Part shown: positions 46,097-56,112 of the stretch, piece after piece
Layout of the letters: every line of letters starts with the position of its first letter
Position numbering within the stretch: the first letter of the stretch is position 1
The notes under the pieces: model-generated
Told to the model about the DNA's origin: nothing
Seen by the model: only the letters and a program-made list of their open reading frames with translations
Databases searched by the model: none
DNA from: Aurelia coerulea
Lineage: Eukaryota; Cnidaria; Scyphozoa; Semaeostomeae; Ulmaridae
Length of the DNA stretch: 64,000 nucleotides
Assembly: GCA_039566865.1 (NCBI GenBank)
Contig: CM076949.1
Span: forward strand, 14,733,501 to 14,797,500
Reading direction: 5' to 3'
Translations under genes and position numbers: made by a program

Positions 46097-46620
46097 GACG
46101 AAAACAGACAACTACAAACGACTCTATTCACCAAACCAACTGACACACTGGCATCATTTTTAGCATGTCGAATTGTGTATTTGTACCAAGTTTCAAGTGT
46201 TTACTACATATTGTTTGCCAAAGAAGGAAAAGACTTGAGAAAAGACTGGGACCGAGAACCCCCAGTCTATAAATAGCTTTGGGGGCATTTTTCGACTTGT
46301 GTCTCATCGGAATCGTTTTCAGCAGGTCAAACTGAGTATTTTTGCCAAATTTCATGCTTGTGTTATGAAATGCACGATTGATACACTAAGAGACTGCACT
46401 ATAAGATTTAACATTCATATGACGCCTTATTTGGCGTCACGTGACCCTTTCAAGGCCATGTGACCTCATTTTCATCACGTGACCACTAAAACGGCTATAA
46501 AAAGGCATGCACACTTGTAAAAATTCAGTCTCCTGACGGTGATGACAGAGTCGAAACGCGTCGATTAGAAGAATGGAATAAAAGAATTCAGGAACTTCCA
46601 ATCGTCTTTATTTTGTGTGT
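46097..46620 (+). pseudogene. Penelope-like element, right part and possible 3' terminal region
   Basis: After the duplication the reading continues DENRQLQTTLFTKPTDTLAS in the same frame as the left part, then is lost. At 46531-46566 a segment TGACGGTGATGACAG-AGTCGAAACGCGTC resembles the hammerhead-like motif of Penelope terminal repeats, although its core is not exact. The rest is non-coding. Confidence 0.65.
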
Positions 46621-46696
46621 ACATCTTTTTTTTGTAATATAAGTAAACATAAGCTGCTTTGCTGATCAACCTATTTCTACGCTACTCGTAACAGTA

Positions 46697-47753
46697 GGGT
46701 AAGACGGTGTAAAGTGATCTATTTTGCAGGTTTTTCAAGGATATCCTAAAGAGATTGTAGCTGAGGGCAAACTTTTTAACGTTGTTTTGACATTATGTCT
46801 TTGGGTCAGTTTATCCAGCAAAAATATTTTTCAAATCTTTTTCCATTGTCTCACAAAAGAGCTTTCTTTTGCGACTGCTCTGCCTAGTTCATTTTACCCC
46901 AGCCCGGGGTAAAGTGAACTACTCAGCAGTTGTTCGATAAAACCAAAATGATGCTGGTAATACCCGAAAACATGATTTATTTTGCAACTCTAAGGAGTTC
47001 TTCACATGGCAAAACGAAACAAATCCAAAAATTTCACAAGAGTGATATTTAAAGAAATTAAATTTTGACCTTTGTTGAGAACGATCTTTGCAGATCAAAT
47101 ATTAACCAAAAACTATTATCAAAGTCACAAATTCGAGTCGATTGCGAGACCTGAATTCAAGTCGATGAACAATTTCAATGATTTCGGCTGTCAAATTTTG
47201 GAGGTTTTTCAGGGAGCTGATATCAGAATATATTTATGTGTCATCAGAGCGAAAAATTATCCTGCAAATTATGATTTTCTGTAGTCAGAATTATGAACCA
47301 AATGAGATTGAAAAGGTCTTCTTCATCTGACTTCATGTTCACATGAGAAAATAGAAAATTATGGGTAAGTTCACTTTACCCCGGTCGAAGCAAAATATCG
47401 ACTGGACGGTAGTAGATCTTTTAAGATACTATGTTAGCGTACAAAAAAGTCTTTCTTGGCCTTTCCCTTTGGAAAAAGTAAACACATGGTATGTGTTTCA
47501 AATCGATCAAAACAATTCTAGAAATTAATTTCGTCTCGGTGTAACCTAACAGCTATAATTTCCCGAGGCTGTTTTTCTGCCTCGGGTAAAGGGATTTTTG
47601 CAACAACAGGAGGAACTATTTTGCAAAAATGTTTTCATTTTCTGTGAGCACATGTAACAAAGCATTTGGTATAAATCATGTTTTATCATTGCATGTTTAC
47701 TTTTGGAGAGAAGTGGAAATGTTATGAGTAGTTCACTTTACCCCGTCTTACCC
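46697..47753. mobile_element. GGGTAAGACGG element, copy B (complete), 1057 bp
   Basis: TA at 46695-46696 and 47754-47755. Ends GGGTAAGACGGTGTAAAGTG and CACTTTACCCCGTCTTACCC. Internal copies of TTCACTTTACCCC occur near 46886-46920 (as an inverted pair) and 47372-47386. No transposase. TA duplication points to Tc1/mariner-type movement. Confidence 0.85.
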
Positions 47754-47755
47754 TA

Positions 47756-48126
47756 TTCTTTTGTAAACTAAGCAAATGCGAGGCAGGCAGTATTCGAAAT
47801 AATTTGAAAAGTGAATAAACAATCTTCTGGCAATTGAGTGATACGTATTTTTACGCACGTAACAACGAACAAATTTACGAATCACTGAGCACAAAGACTG
47901 ATTGCTGAAAACAGCTTTTGTTTGAAAAAACAAGCGCGATGCATGCAGCGTGCTAAATTATTAAGAAAGTGAACAAAACAATCTGCTGATAATCGAGTGA
48001 TACTTGTAGGTACCCATATCATAAACAAAACGAATCGTAATCAAGGTTGTGGGACACCTTTTAAAAGCAACGCTCGCAGCATCTTCTTTGAATTAACTGG
48101 GACATAACATTTCATTCTTATCCCTG
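47756..48126. other. No gene recognised
   Basis: AT-rich, with two loosely similar stretches (AAACAATCT-CTGGCAATTGAGTGATAC near 47816 and CAAAACAATCTGCTGATAATC near 47976). No coding signal. Confidence 0.4.
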
Positions 48127-48333
48127 CATGGCTACTTTTTGATAACAATGTCAATGCAAAATGGAAGCCCTTTCTCGAGAAGAAGGCTCAACTTCGAACA
48201 ATGCCGCAATTTTAGGCCCAAAAAAATAAGAAACTAATTAAGAAACTTTTACTACTAAAACACCGAAATTTTCATGCGAAATTAAGAAACTTTTAGTACT
48301 AAGTGCTGATCCAAGTTTCTTATAAAAAAACGT
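48127..48333. repeat. Right half of AAGAAACT element
   Basis: Near-identical to 20026-20229, ending CCAAGTTTCTTATAAAAAAA then CGTGT. The left half is absent. Confidence 0.75.
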
Positions 48334-48825
48334 GTAATCCATTAGAAACTCCCCCTTTGCGGTCAAACAACACAACAGCATCGAGTAAAGCAGGACATTT
48401 CTATGGCACTTTGTAGATACAAATAAAGTAAAATTCCTTGAAATTACTAGAAGTAGTGGGTGCCACTGTGAGGTCAATGAGGTCAAATTCAAAACGTTGG
48501 CATTTCTCCAAATTTTGAAATAATTTGTAGCGACGATGATTAACTGTGTATTAGAGTATTGGGAACAGGTCTGTGAAGAAATTTTTTGAAAATCTTAATG
48601 CTCCTTCTGTCGATTTATATTTTGGTGAAGGGTGGTAAAATCGTGTGACATTTCAAATTTCCCGGTTGGTTGTCGCTTCCATTTGATTGGTTTAGGGCAT
48701 GTCACGTGTCAATTTTGTCAGCCAGTAAGGATTTAGTGCCTATCTTGTGTGCCATCGAATGATCTAAAGATCCAAAAATTGATCGGATAAAAATCTTATG
48801 GTCCTGAAGGGGTGCAATAACCTTG
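48334..48825. other. No gene recognised
   Basis: AT-rich spacer without supported features. Confidence 0.4.
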
Positions 48826-48950
48826 AAATGACAATGAAATGACAATGAAATGACAATGAAATGACAATGAAATGACAATGAAATGACAATGAAATGACAA
48901 TGAAATGACAATGAAATGACAATGAAATGAGAATAAACTGACAATGAGAT
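48826..48950. repeat. 11-bp minisatellite
   Basis: About eleven copies of AATGACAATGA, nearly perfect, with variants at the right end. Confidence 0.92.
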
Positions 48951-49599
48951 AACAATGAAAGAAAGCATTTCAGTGTTGAAAGCTTCATGGCATATATTAT
49001 GAGGGATTTATTAATCTTTTTAATGTTCTTTGCAATATAGGAGGAGCAGTGACTTTCAAGAAAGGGCAGATTGGTTTTTTTCCAAGGTATGCTCAAATGT
49101 TTTTATTGTTATATTCCTACGATTTTGGCATTGAATTACGCCCAGTATGACTCGATAAAAGTGTAGGTAGAAACCTTTTTGATAGTTAGAATGTAGATAG
49201 AAATGAAAAAGTGGCGTCAAATTTACAACACGAGCACCATTTTATTCTTTCCTCCGTTTACTTTATTTACAGTACTTTAAACATTTTTGCTGAAACAAAC
49301 TGCAGTACTTTCCTACACTATAAGGCCGATACCGTGTATAGCGGAAAACCATAACTACCCCATGGCCACGAAGTAAAGAACATGTAGCTAAATCAGAACT
49401 GATCATATAATGAAGTAATTTTGATAAAATATAACCTGGAGACCATACTTTTTATGTTCTGTAACTCATCTTTCTTCGGTCTATAGCTTCACGTCGGACA
49501 ACCCTAAAGTTATGACGATGATTCTTATTCTTATATCCATATTTAAAGTTGGTATTACAATAGTAATGGAAAAAAAACATAGTAATTCAAACCAACTAT
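48951..49599. other. No gene recognised
   Basis: Non-coding spacer before the LINE 3' end. Confidence 0.4.
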
Positions 49600-50750
49600 T
49601 TACAAACAAAATAAATATCTATATATATATATACTTTATACAAAATTAGCGGCATATTTTGCAGGTCATTTGTCTCCAGCCCAGTGCTTGATCCTCTTTT
49701 TGAAAACCGAAAGTGTTGGCTCATTTTTGACACTGTCATCGAGGGTGTTCCAGACGAAACTCCCTCTGAAGGACAGTGAGTCTTGCCCAAAACCCTGTGT
49801 CTTTGTTTGTGGCAGTGCATAGATTTTGTATCCTTATATTGTAAGTTACATGTTTCTTTCCATGAAATTCCCATACAAGCGATGGATTAGGATGATTGAT
49901 TGACTTGTAGATCTCTGTCATTAATTTCTGTAAATTCCTAACATGTATACAAAAGCTGCCACTTCGAGTGAGCAATGTTTCAAAGGAACATTCATAGTCT
50001 TTATAGAGGATCCGAAGAGCACGTTTATGAGTGCGATCAATTTCTTTGTTTGCACCTTTACTGCAGAATAGCCAAATCAAAGGGCAATAATTGAAGTTCG
50101 ATAAAATTACCGCATTATAAATTGTTAATGCTTGCTCTCTAAAAATATACGTATTTAGCCTAGAAAAGGCACTGATTTTCTTGTTGACTTTTGAACATAA
50201 CGTTTTAACATGCACGCTTATTTTGGAGATGTGGCACGATTTTATCACTCTTACCACATTTTTACTTTATTTGTTTAATCAGCGTTTAATCAGCGCCATG
50301 TCCATGCATCTGTTATTCTTTTCAAAAGCAATACACGGAAACTTAAAGTCTACAGTTACTTTTAAAGATGTCCACGATAAAAATCATGACTAGGCCCTTT
50401 TCAAAACCTCTGGTTTTTTTACTTTGCGAACCTGTATCTCCGGTGTTTGGTGGACGATTTATAAATGCAAGGTATGTTTATCTAAGCTGAACATTGATAC
50501 ATTTAGCTGTTAAGTCGGGGAGCAATGATATCTTATTGCTTGGTTCCTATTTCCAGTCAAAAGGAGGTACTTTTTTCTGAGACACCCGGTAGTGTTATCA
50601 TCTGCGAAATTGCAGATCTCTGAGTCAAATCTCATAAGAAATAGATCTTTTATAAATATGTTAAAGAGCATAGGTCCTAGGACAGATCCTTGTGTGACCC
50701 CAATTTTTATTCTTTTTGCGGTACTTTTATGTAAACCAATCTTCACCATG
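49600..50750 (-). pseudogene. LINE RT and C-terminal fragment, split by a MITE
   Basis: Reading leftwards: IGVTQGSVLGPMLFNIFIKD and CNFADDN (50749-50592), then the MITE (50589-50206), then KVNKKISAFSRL, YCPLIWLFCSKG, HKRALRILYKDYE, HVRNLQKLMTEIYK and VTYNIR (50205 to about 49790). A frameshift separates the end SFVWNTLDDSVKNE (near 49750). About 85 codons between FADDN and KVNKK are missing, so the insertion came with a deletion. A (TA)n tail lies at 49619-49631. Confidence 0.82.
50206..50589. mobile_element. CCGGGTGTCTCAG-type MITE inside the LINE
   Basis: The right end, next to TA at 50590-50591, reads ACTTTTTTCTGAGACACCCGG. The whole is the reverse of 17532-17925. The left end is not a clear inverted repeat, so this may be one half of a longer hairpin element. 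Confidence 0.7.
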
Positions 50751-51037
50751 TTTATTCAGCTATTATTTTGATTATGTTCTAAGAGTAGCAGCAACTGAAA
50801 TCGATAAAGAATTTCCAAATGGATGGGGTATAGAGTTCATTTTCATTTTAAACATATTTACCCTGGGATACAATTCAGTAAAATAATTAAGCAACTGCTT
50901 TCCAATTGACCCAGCAACAAAACAAAATAGCTAATAAACCTAAAGATACTAAATGTGAAAAAGAAAAATAAAGATAATACTTTCGATACAGATCAGCTTT
51001 CCTTGAATATTCTCAATTCAAAGCTTTTAGTTTCGTT
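50751..51037. other. No gene recognised
   Basis: AT-rich spacer. Confidence 0.4.
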
Positions 51038-51470
51038 TTAAATGACTGAATCGAAAGGGCTAATTTTATTTCTGTCTGGACACATTGCTGTCTGCATTAT
51101 CAGCGCGTTTTTCATGCTCATGTATTTTGTGTTCGACGTTTATCAAATGCTCCCCAATTGGCGGCAAGTTTCTCCGATATACAGCATTCAGCTTCTCGTA
51201 CATTTTTTGCAGCATATGAGGCAGGTGGATGTGCACGTAAAACTCTGATGAACTGTGAAGGTTGAACGGGTTGTAGAAATGACTGTGTCTTCGTTTATGT
51301 GGTGGCAAGTGCGGCAGTTGGAACGTCCACAAGGAGATGTACCCGGAGCATTGCTTTCTTTGGGCAAACGAGATTTAACAAGAAGTTCACAGAGATTTGT
51401 ATCACGTCTAAAGGCCATGAGAGGGGGTGTAGTTAAGATGTGCTTTGTATTTTGGTCATTTTGCAGGATC
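51038..51470 (-). pseudogene. Penelope-like element C-terminus, GIY-YIG region
   Basis: Minus-strand reading TNLCELLVKSRLP, CGRSNCRTCHHINED, FTCTSTCLICCKKC, then in a shifted frame LYIGETCRQLGEHL. The Cys-rich segment followed by (L)YIGET-RRLG is the linker and GIY-YIG endonuclease start of Penelope-like elements. A frameshift lies between the Cys segment and YIGET, and the nuclease is cut short. Confidence 0.7.
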
Positions 51471-51582
51471 TTGAAATTGTCATAAATAATCTTCTAAACA
51501 GGCAGAGAGAGTGGATGGTACGTCAATGCTAGAGGGATTCTGTCATCGTTTCTTGATCTGTTTTTAACTTTAAGTGCATCAG

Positions 51583-51720
51583 GTCTTCGTTCCAACTGCC
51601 GCACTTGCCACCATATAAACGAAGACACAGTCATTTCTACTATCCGTTCAACCTTCACAGTTCATCAGAGTTTTACGTGCACATCCACCATTATACTGCA
51701 TAAAATGTACGAGATGTAAC
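51583..51720 (+). pseudogene. Inverted second copy of the Penelope Cys-rich segment
   Basis: The plus-strand reading NCRTCHHINEDTVIST and FTVHQSFTCTST repeats the sequence of 51229-51330 in the opposite orientation with about 250 bp between. It decays after LHKM. Confidence 0.72.
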
Positions 51721-52954
51721 CAAGGTAGCCTCACTACACAAGGACCCTCAACTTACGCTCATCTAATTGAAGTGAATTGATGTTGTTGTTGTCGCTCCAG
51801 TTGAGGGCCTTATGGACAAACTCTTCTCAAAACGGCAAAAAAATTCTCGCCAGGAACAAATTTGTTCCTGGACCAATCAGGATCCATGACTTGAAATTAC
51901 TTGATGGGATTGGCGCCAAAGGCAGACAAAAGCGTTCGAACAACGCGTTCGACTGAACTGCTGCAACGATCAAAATCTCAAAGTAACGAGCGAATTTACG
52001 AGATCTTTTGCGCCCCCAAATAACCAAAATAGCACTTATAGGTAAGAGTTTTTTGCTTTAATAGCTCGAAGAAACATTCATCTAAGTACTGATAGCTTGT
52101 TTTGCAGTGTAGCACTTCCGGATAACCACTTTTTGCGGCGATTTAGGGTCGGTGGTTTGGAGAAAAAATAGCAGGTGATTTAGGCCATGTCCGTTTCTGG
52201 AAGCGTATGTCCATGAGTCGTAGTTATAGCGTCTATCAGTCTATCAATAGCGATAACCTACGAACATATTATCAGTCTATATCCAAGGGGCTTTCAAAGA
52301 ATGCTTTGTCAACTGGTTACCCTGACAACGGACCATTTTTGAAGTTGCTTCTATATAAAAATTTGATCAGTTGACCAAGTTCTATGTCTGTACCAAGTTT
52401 CATGCTGGTATCCAAAAGTGCATAATTTGTTCACTTATTTCCTGGACTAATATTGAAACAGTTAAAAAGCTGACTCTATCTTCTGCATTCGATCGATCGA
52501 ATCTGGATCGAACGACTGCTTCGGCTTCGTTCAACGGTCACTTCTCGGAAAGGAAACGCGATAGAAACCACGGTAAGCAGACACTTAATCAACGAAACTT
52601 GGTAGGAAAGTTCACTTTACCTGGTGAGTGCAAAATAAGTCTTTTAATGCTGCAATGTCCATATTTCTAAAACCAAAATATACCAGAGAAATTTTTCAAG
52701 TATCTGCCTCAGCAACTTCCATCAAATGTAGTCAAGTCGGTCTTTCGAATCGAGTGTTCGAAACTTATTGTTCTTTGCCAAATCTCGCTATCTGATTGGT
52801 GTGCTAGGAACCCCAGACTGTTAGGCCTAAATAGGGTCAACTTTTTAAGAGTATTAATATGAGTCTCTGTTGACTGAAGCGCCATCTTGAAGTCAAAGAG
52901 CACAGGGAGACAAGAGACTACTCGTCATAAGTCTATAAATGTACATTTTGTAAA
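51721..52954. other. No gene recognised
   Basis: Non-coding. A lone AAGTTCACTTTACC at 52608 recalls the GGGTAAGACGG elements, but no element borders are seen. Confidence 0.4.
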
Positions 52955-53128
52955 TGTACAATCTTATACGCCATCTTCAGTAACATTGGACCTTTGACAG
53001 TTGTTTTCAAATATCTTATTTTACTTTTATCTAACCTTATTCTAATTTTCCATCAATTGTACTTTGACTTTGTTCAAAACTTTAAGAGTACGAAAGTCTG
53101 ATTGAAATCGGACTTCACAGGTGAAAGT
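52955..53128. repeat. 174-bp dispersed repeat, copy 1
   Basis: Almost identical to 60985-61158 in reverse. It runs from TGTACAATCTTATACGCCAT to CGGACTTCACAGGTG. No internal structure or tail is recognised. Confidence 0.85.
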
Positions 53129-53164
53129 GGCGCTTCGCTTTGTACATTTTGTCACCGTCATTTT

Positions 53165-54990
53165 GTGACGTCATTCCCTGTCCTTGGAGCGAGGTTTTGC
53201 AAATAGCGCAAATTTTTGGTCTGGCGTCAGCAACTTCTGATGCGTCCAGCCGTTGTGAAGAACAACATCGAAAAAAGCGGAATGTATTTCCAGCCGTTTA
53301 ACATTGCTCCACAAGACCAAGAAGTTTGAAGTTCATCATTCAACAAATGAAGGTTTTATCGTAAAAGGCGAGGTGCATGGTATGTCTGTTAGTTTCAAAT
53401 TTAACAGAAAAAAATGCAGGAACCCTCGGTTGATATTTCAGTTTTTTCCTCGTACTTGTGTTGTTGGCCTATTTTTTCAAAGGTATCCAGTGAGAAAGAC
53501 ATTTTACGTTTCAAAGAAGCCATTTTCTGCTTCCTCTGGGCGCTTTCATTGAGTTTTTAAGGCTGTTTAATTTTGGGCCTAAATGCAACTTTTTCTTGTC
53601 TTTGTTTACGCTTGCCAACAACATAAACATAAAGATAATATTTTATAAATTTGTACCCTGGGTACCGGTACCCAGGGTAATCGATTTGGCCCTTTAATTC
53701 AAAATTCGGGGAATGTATTTCCATCCATTTGTCATCGCTCTAGAAGACCTAAAAACTTGAAGTTTATGAAACAAAGAAAGAAAATTTTATCGCAAAAGGC
53801 GAGGTGCGTGGTAGGTGTACATACTTCACATTTAACAGAAGGATGTATGAACCTTCGGTTAATATTTCTAGATTCTTTCCCCATTCGCGTTGTTGGCTTA
53901 CTTTTTCGGTGATATCCAGTTAGAAAACTAATTTTTTTTTCAAAGGAGCTATTTTTGTTGTTTTCTAGGCACTTTCGTTGAGGTTTTAAGGCTGTCTACT
54001 TTTTGGGTCTAAACTAAACACAATTTTTCTCTCCTTTATTTACGCTTGTGGACATCATTTATGTAAACGTGATATCGTTTAGAGTTATAACGTGTAAGTG
54101 TGTTTAGAATAATGGTTTTAAAATGAAGGTATGAAATTACCAAAGTATAACGTTTAGAGTTGGCTGTTTCTTTCAGAATTCGGGAAATGCAGTTATACTC
54201 TTTGAACACTGCTCTCTATGATGGCACAAACCAAGAACGAAACTTTTTTTTTCTTTAGATCATTTTCAAAAGAGCAAGGTGGTTTGTCCTTGATAGATTC
54301 ATTAGTGAGAATCACTCGCTTGGCTCAATCTATTGAAAATTGTGCAATGATATTTTGTCCTCTGCTGCTGCAGCATCATAACTGCCAAACATTCCTCTTT
54401 GAATTTTAAAGTCTGCTTTTCCTCAACTTGTAGCTCATGAAGGAGCTTTCTACACAAAACAACATGTTCTCTGCAATGGTGTTCTTTGTAATTGAAGCCA
54501 ATTTCCTAAATTCTTGAACCTGATATGTGTTGCAAGGGGGGGAATGGTTTCACTTTTAATTTTAAAATGCTTTTCTTGTTTCTGAAGTCAGTCCTTAAAG
54601 TTTATGGTTTCTATTATCAGACATCCTGTAATATCATTTTCTTTGAATTCATTTTAGGACCTCACGGAACAATATGAATGACAAATTTGCTGCTGAGTTG
54701 CATCAAATATCTGCAGTATGGCTAGTCAACCCATGAGACCAAGCACATGTCTCTTTTAGTTTTTTAGCACTTTGGTCTAATAAAAATTTCTTGCAAAAAT
54801 AGACTCATTTTTCTTATGTGAGAAACTGGTTTACAAGAAGCTGCACTTGGATGGCTGCAAATGTAAGAAACTCTTACTATTTTAAAAAGGGTTAAGAAAC
54901 TTTTCAACGCTAAATTCAAAGAATTGCAAATATATCTGTAGCAGTGTCAGAGAACCAGGTGTTTAATTTTCAGAAGAAATGGATACAACC
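53165..54990. repeat. Right member of the long dispersed inverted repeat
   Basis: Reverse complement of 29690-32262, with an added segment near 54075-54160 and the 1.1 kb section absent. It shares the two direct units, the 26-bp palindrome and AAGAAACT motifs near 54830-54910. Confidence 0.78.
53654..53679. repeat. Perfect 26-bp palindrome, second copy
   Basis: Identical to 31752-31777. Confidence 0.9.
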
Positions 54991-55684
54991 ATCAAGTTTA
55001 CACAATTGAGGGACGGTGATATCTAACTGCACTTCCATCCACCTCAGCTTGTTTCGTTGAAACAATTGGTTCAACCATAAGTTTCTTGTCATAGAAGAGA
55101 TTTCTTTGATCAGTTTGTATCAAGATGAACATGACATTGGGGTTTCTGAATAACATTTACTAGCATTGCAAATGCGGGACAGACCTAATCAAGTCTGCAG
55201 CCTCTTGTCATATTGCTCAAGTCACAATCAGTTGTTCCCTTGATTAGAATAGAAACAAATTTTAGAATGGTAAAACTATAATAGATTAAAATAAGGGACC
55301 ATGATGATGGGGCAATTGCCTACCCAATTTCTATGCTAAAAGAGGCCCTGTCTTCAAGTTTTTCATTTGGTCTTGTTCTTATTTTCTGCTGAAAATTAAA
55401 CACATCTGCAAATCTCATAGTAAGGTTTCAAATATCTGGGTTATCGTCTCATTTCGTCTCATCATTACAATTAATGCTTTATGTGTTCCTTGAAATGCTC
55501 TGTCTTTTTGCTTCCGACTTGTTCAGGCAAATAAATCTGCTTCTCATACTCTTGTCATTGTGATCAAAAGTGCTATTCTTTAGGTTGAATGCTGCTTTTC
55601 AATGAAACCAGCAGTGGATCTTTCGGTGTTAAAATCCGTGTCTTTATCATTTTGAAGATTTTGTCACTTCATTTGAGCATAAAA
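54991..55684. other. No gene recognised
   Basis: AT-rich sequence between the inverted repeat member and the LINE. Confidence 0.4.
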
Positions 55685-55771
55685 ATGTCTCCACAAAGGT
55701 CTCACTCAGTCTTAAACTTAGGCCCAGCGATCCAGATAAACAGGTCCACACCACAACTCGAATCTTCAGCA
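55685..55771 (+). CDS. Candidate coding segment ending at a strong donor
   Basis: An ATG opens 29 codons (MSPQRSHSVLNLGPAIQ onwards) that end exactly at GTAAGTAT. No acceptor, downstream exon or family is recognised, and a LINE tail begins 39 bases later. It may be chance. Confidence 0.2.
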
Positions 55772-55809
55772 GTAAGTATCCCTCGATTCTTCTGTTCCTT
55801 TAATGTAAA

Positions 55810-56112
55810 TCAGTTCAGTTCAGTTCCTTTAATTTTAAAATTCCTCTACATACAAATCTCACAAAAAACACAAAATATACTCAAAATTAAACTACAAAGA
55901 GACATAAAATATTAATGAAATACAATTAACGAACACAATGCAAGAAGATGAGGGGGGATTTGCATGTAGGGAATTTCTTATAGGAGGAGCTCTCTCAATA
56001 GATAGACTAATCGAGGAGAGAGCACCCCCTTAGTTTAAAAAACATAGTTTATATTGGAAAAATATGCGAAGAATCAAATTGCGGAAAGGCATCATTTGAA
56101 AACACTAAAATC
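55810..56112 (-). repeat. LINE-2 copy: 3' UTR, hairpin and tail
   Basis: Three TGAAC units (55810-55826) form the tail. The hairpin GCTCTCTC / GAGAGAGC (55989-55996 and 56016-56023) and its loop are nearly identical to those of the LINE at 1-4 kb, whereas the rest of the two UTRs has diverged. Confidence 0.8.

Noticed and set aside
45384..46146. Several overlapping open frames of about 200-240 codons rich in CRALVP or ARGHEGTP
   Set aside because: They exist in several frames on both strands at once and simply mirror the GTGCCC tandem array; there is no start context or splice signal.
48702..49096. Minus-strand open frames rich in SFHCHFIVI
   Set aside because: Translation of the 11-bp minisatellite, not a membrane protein.
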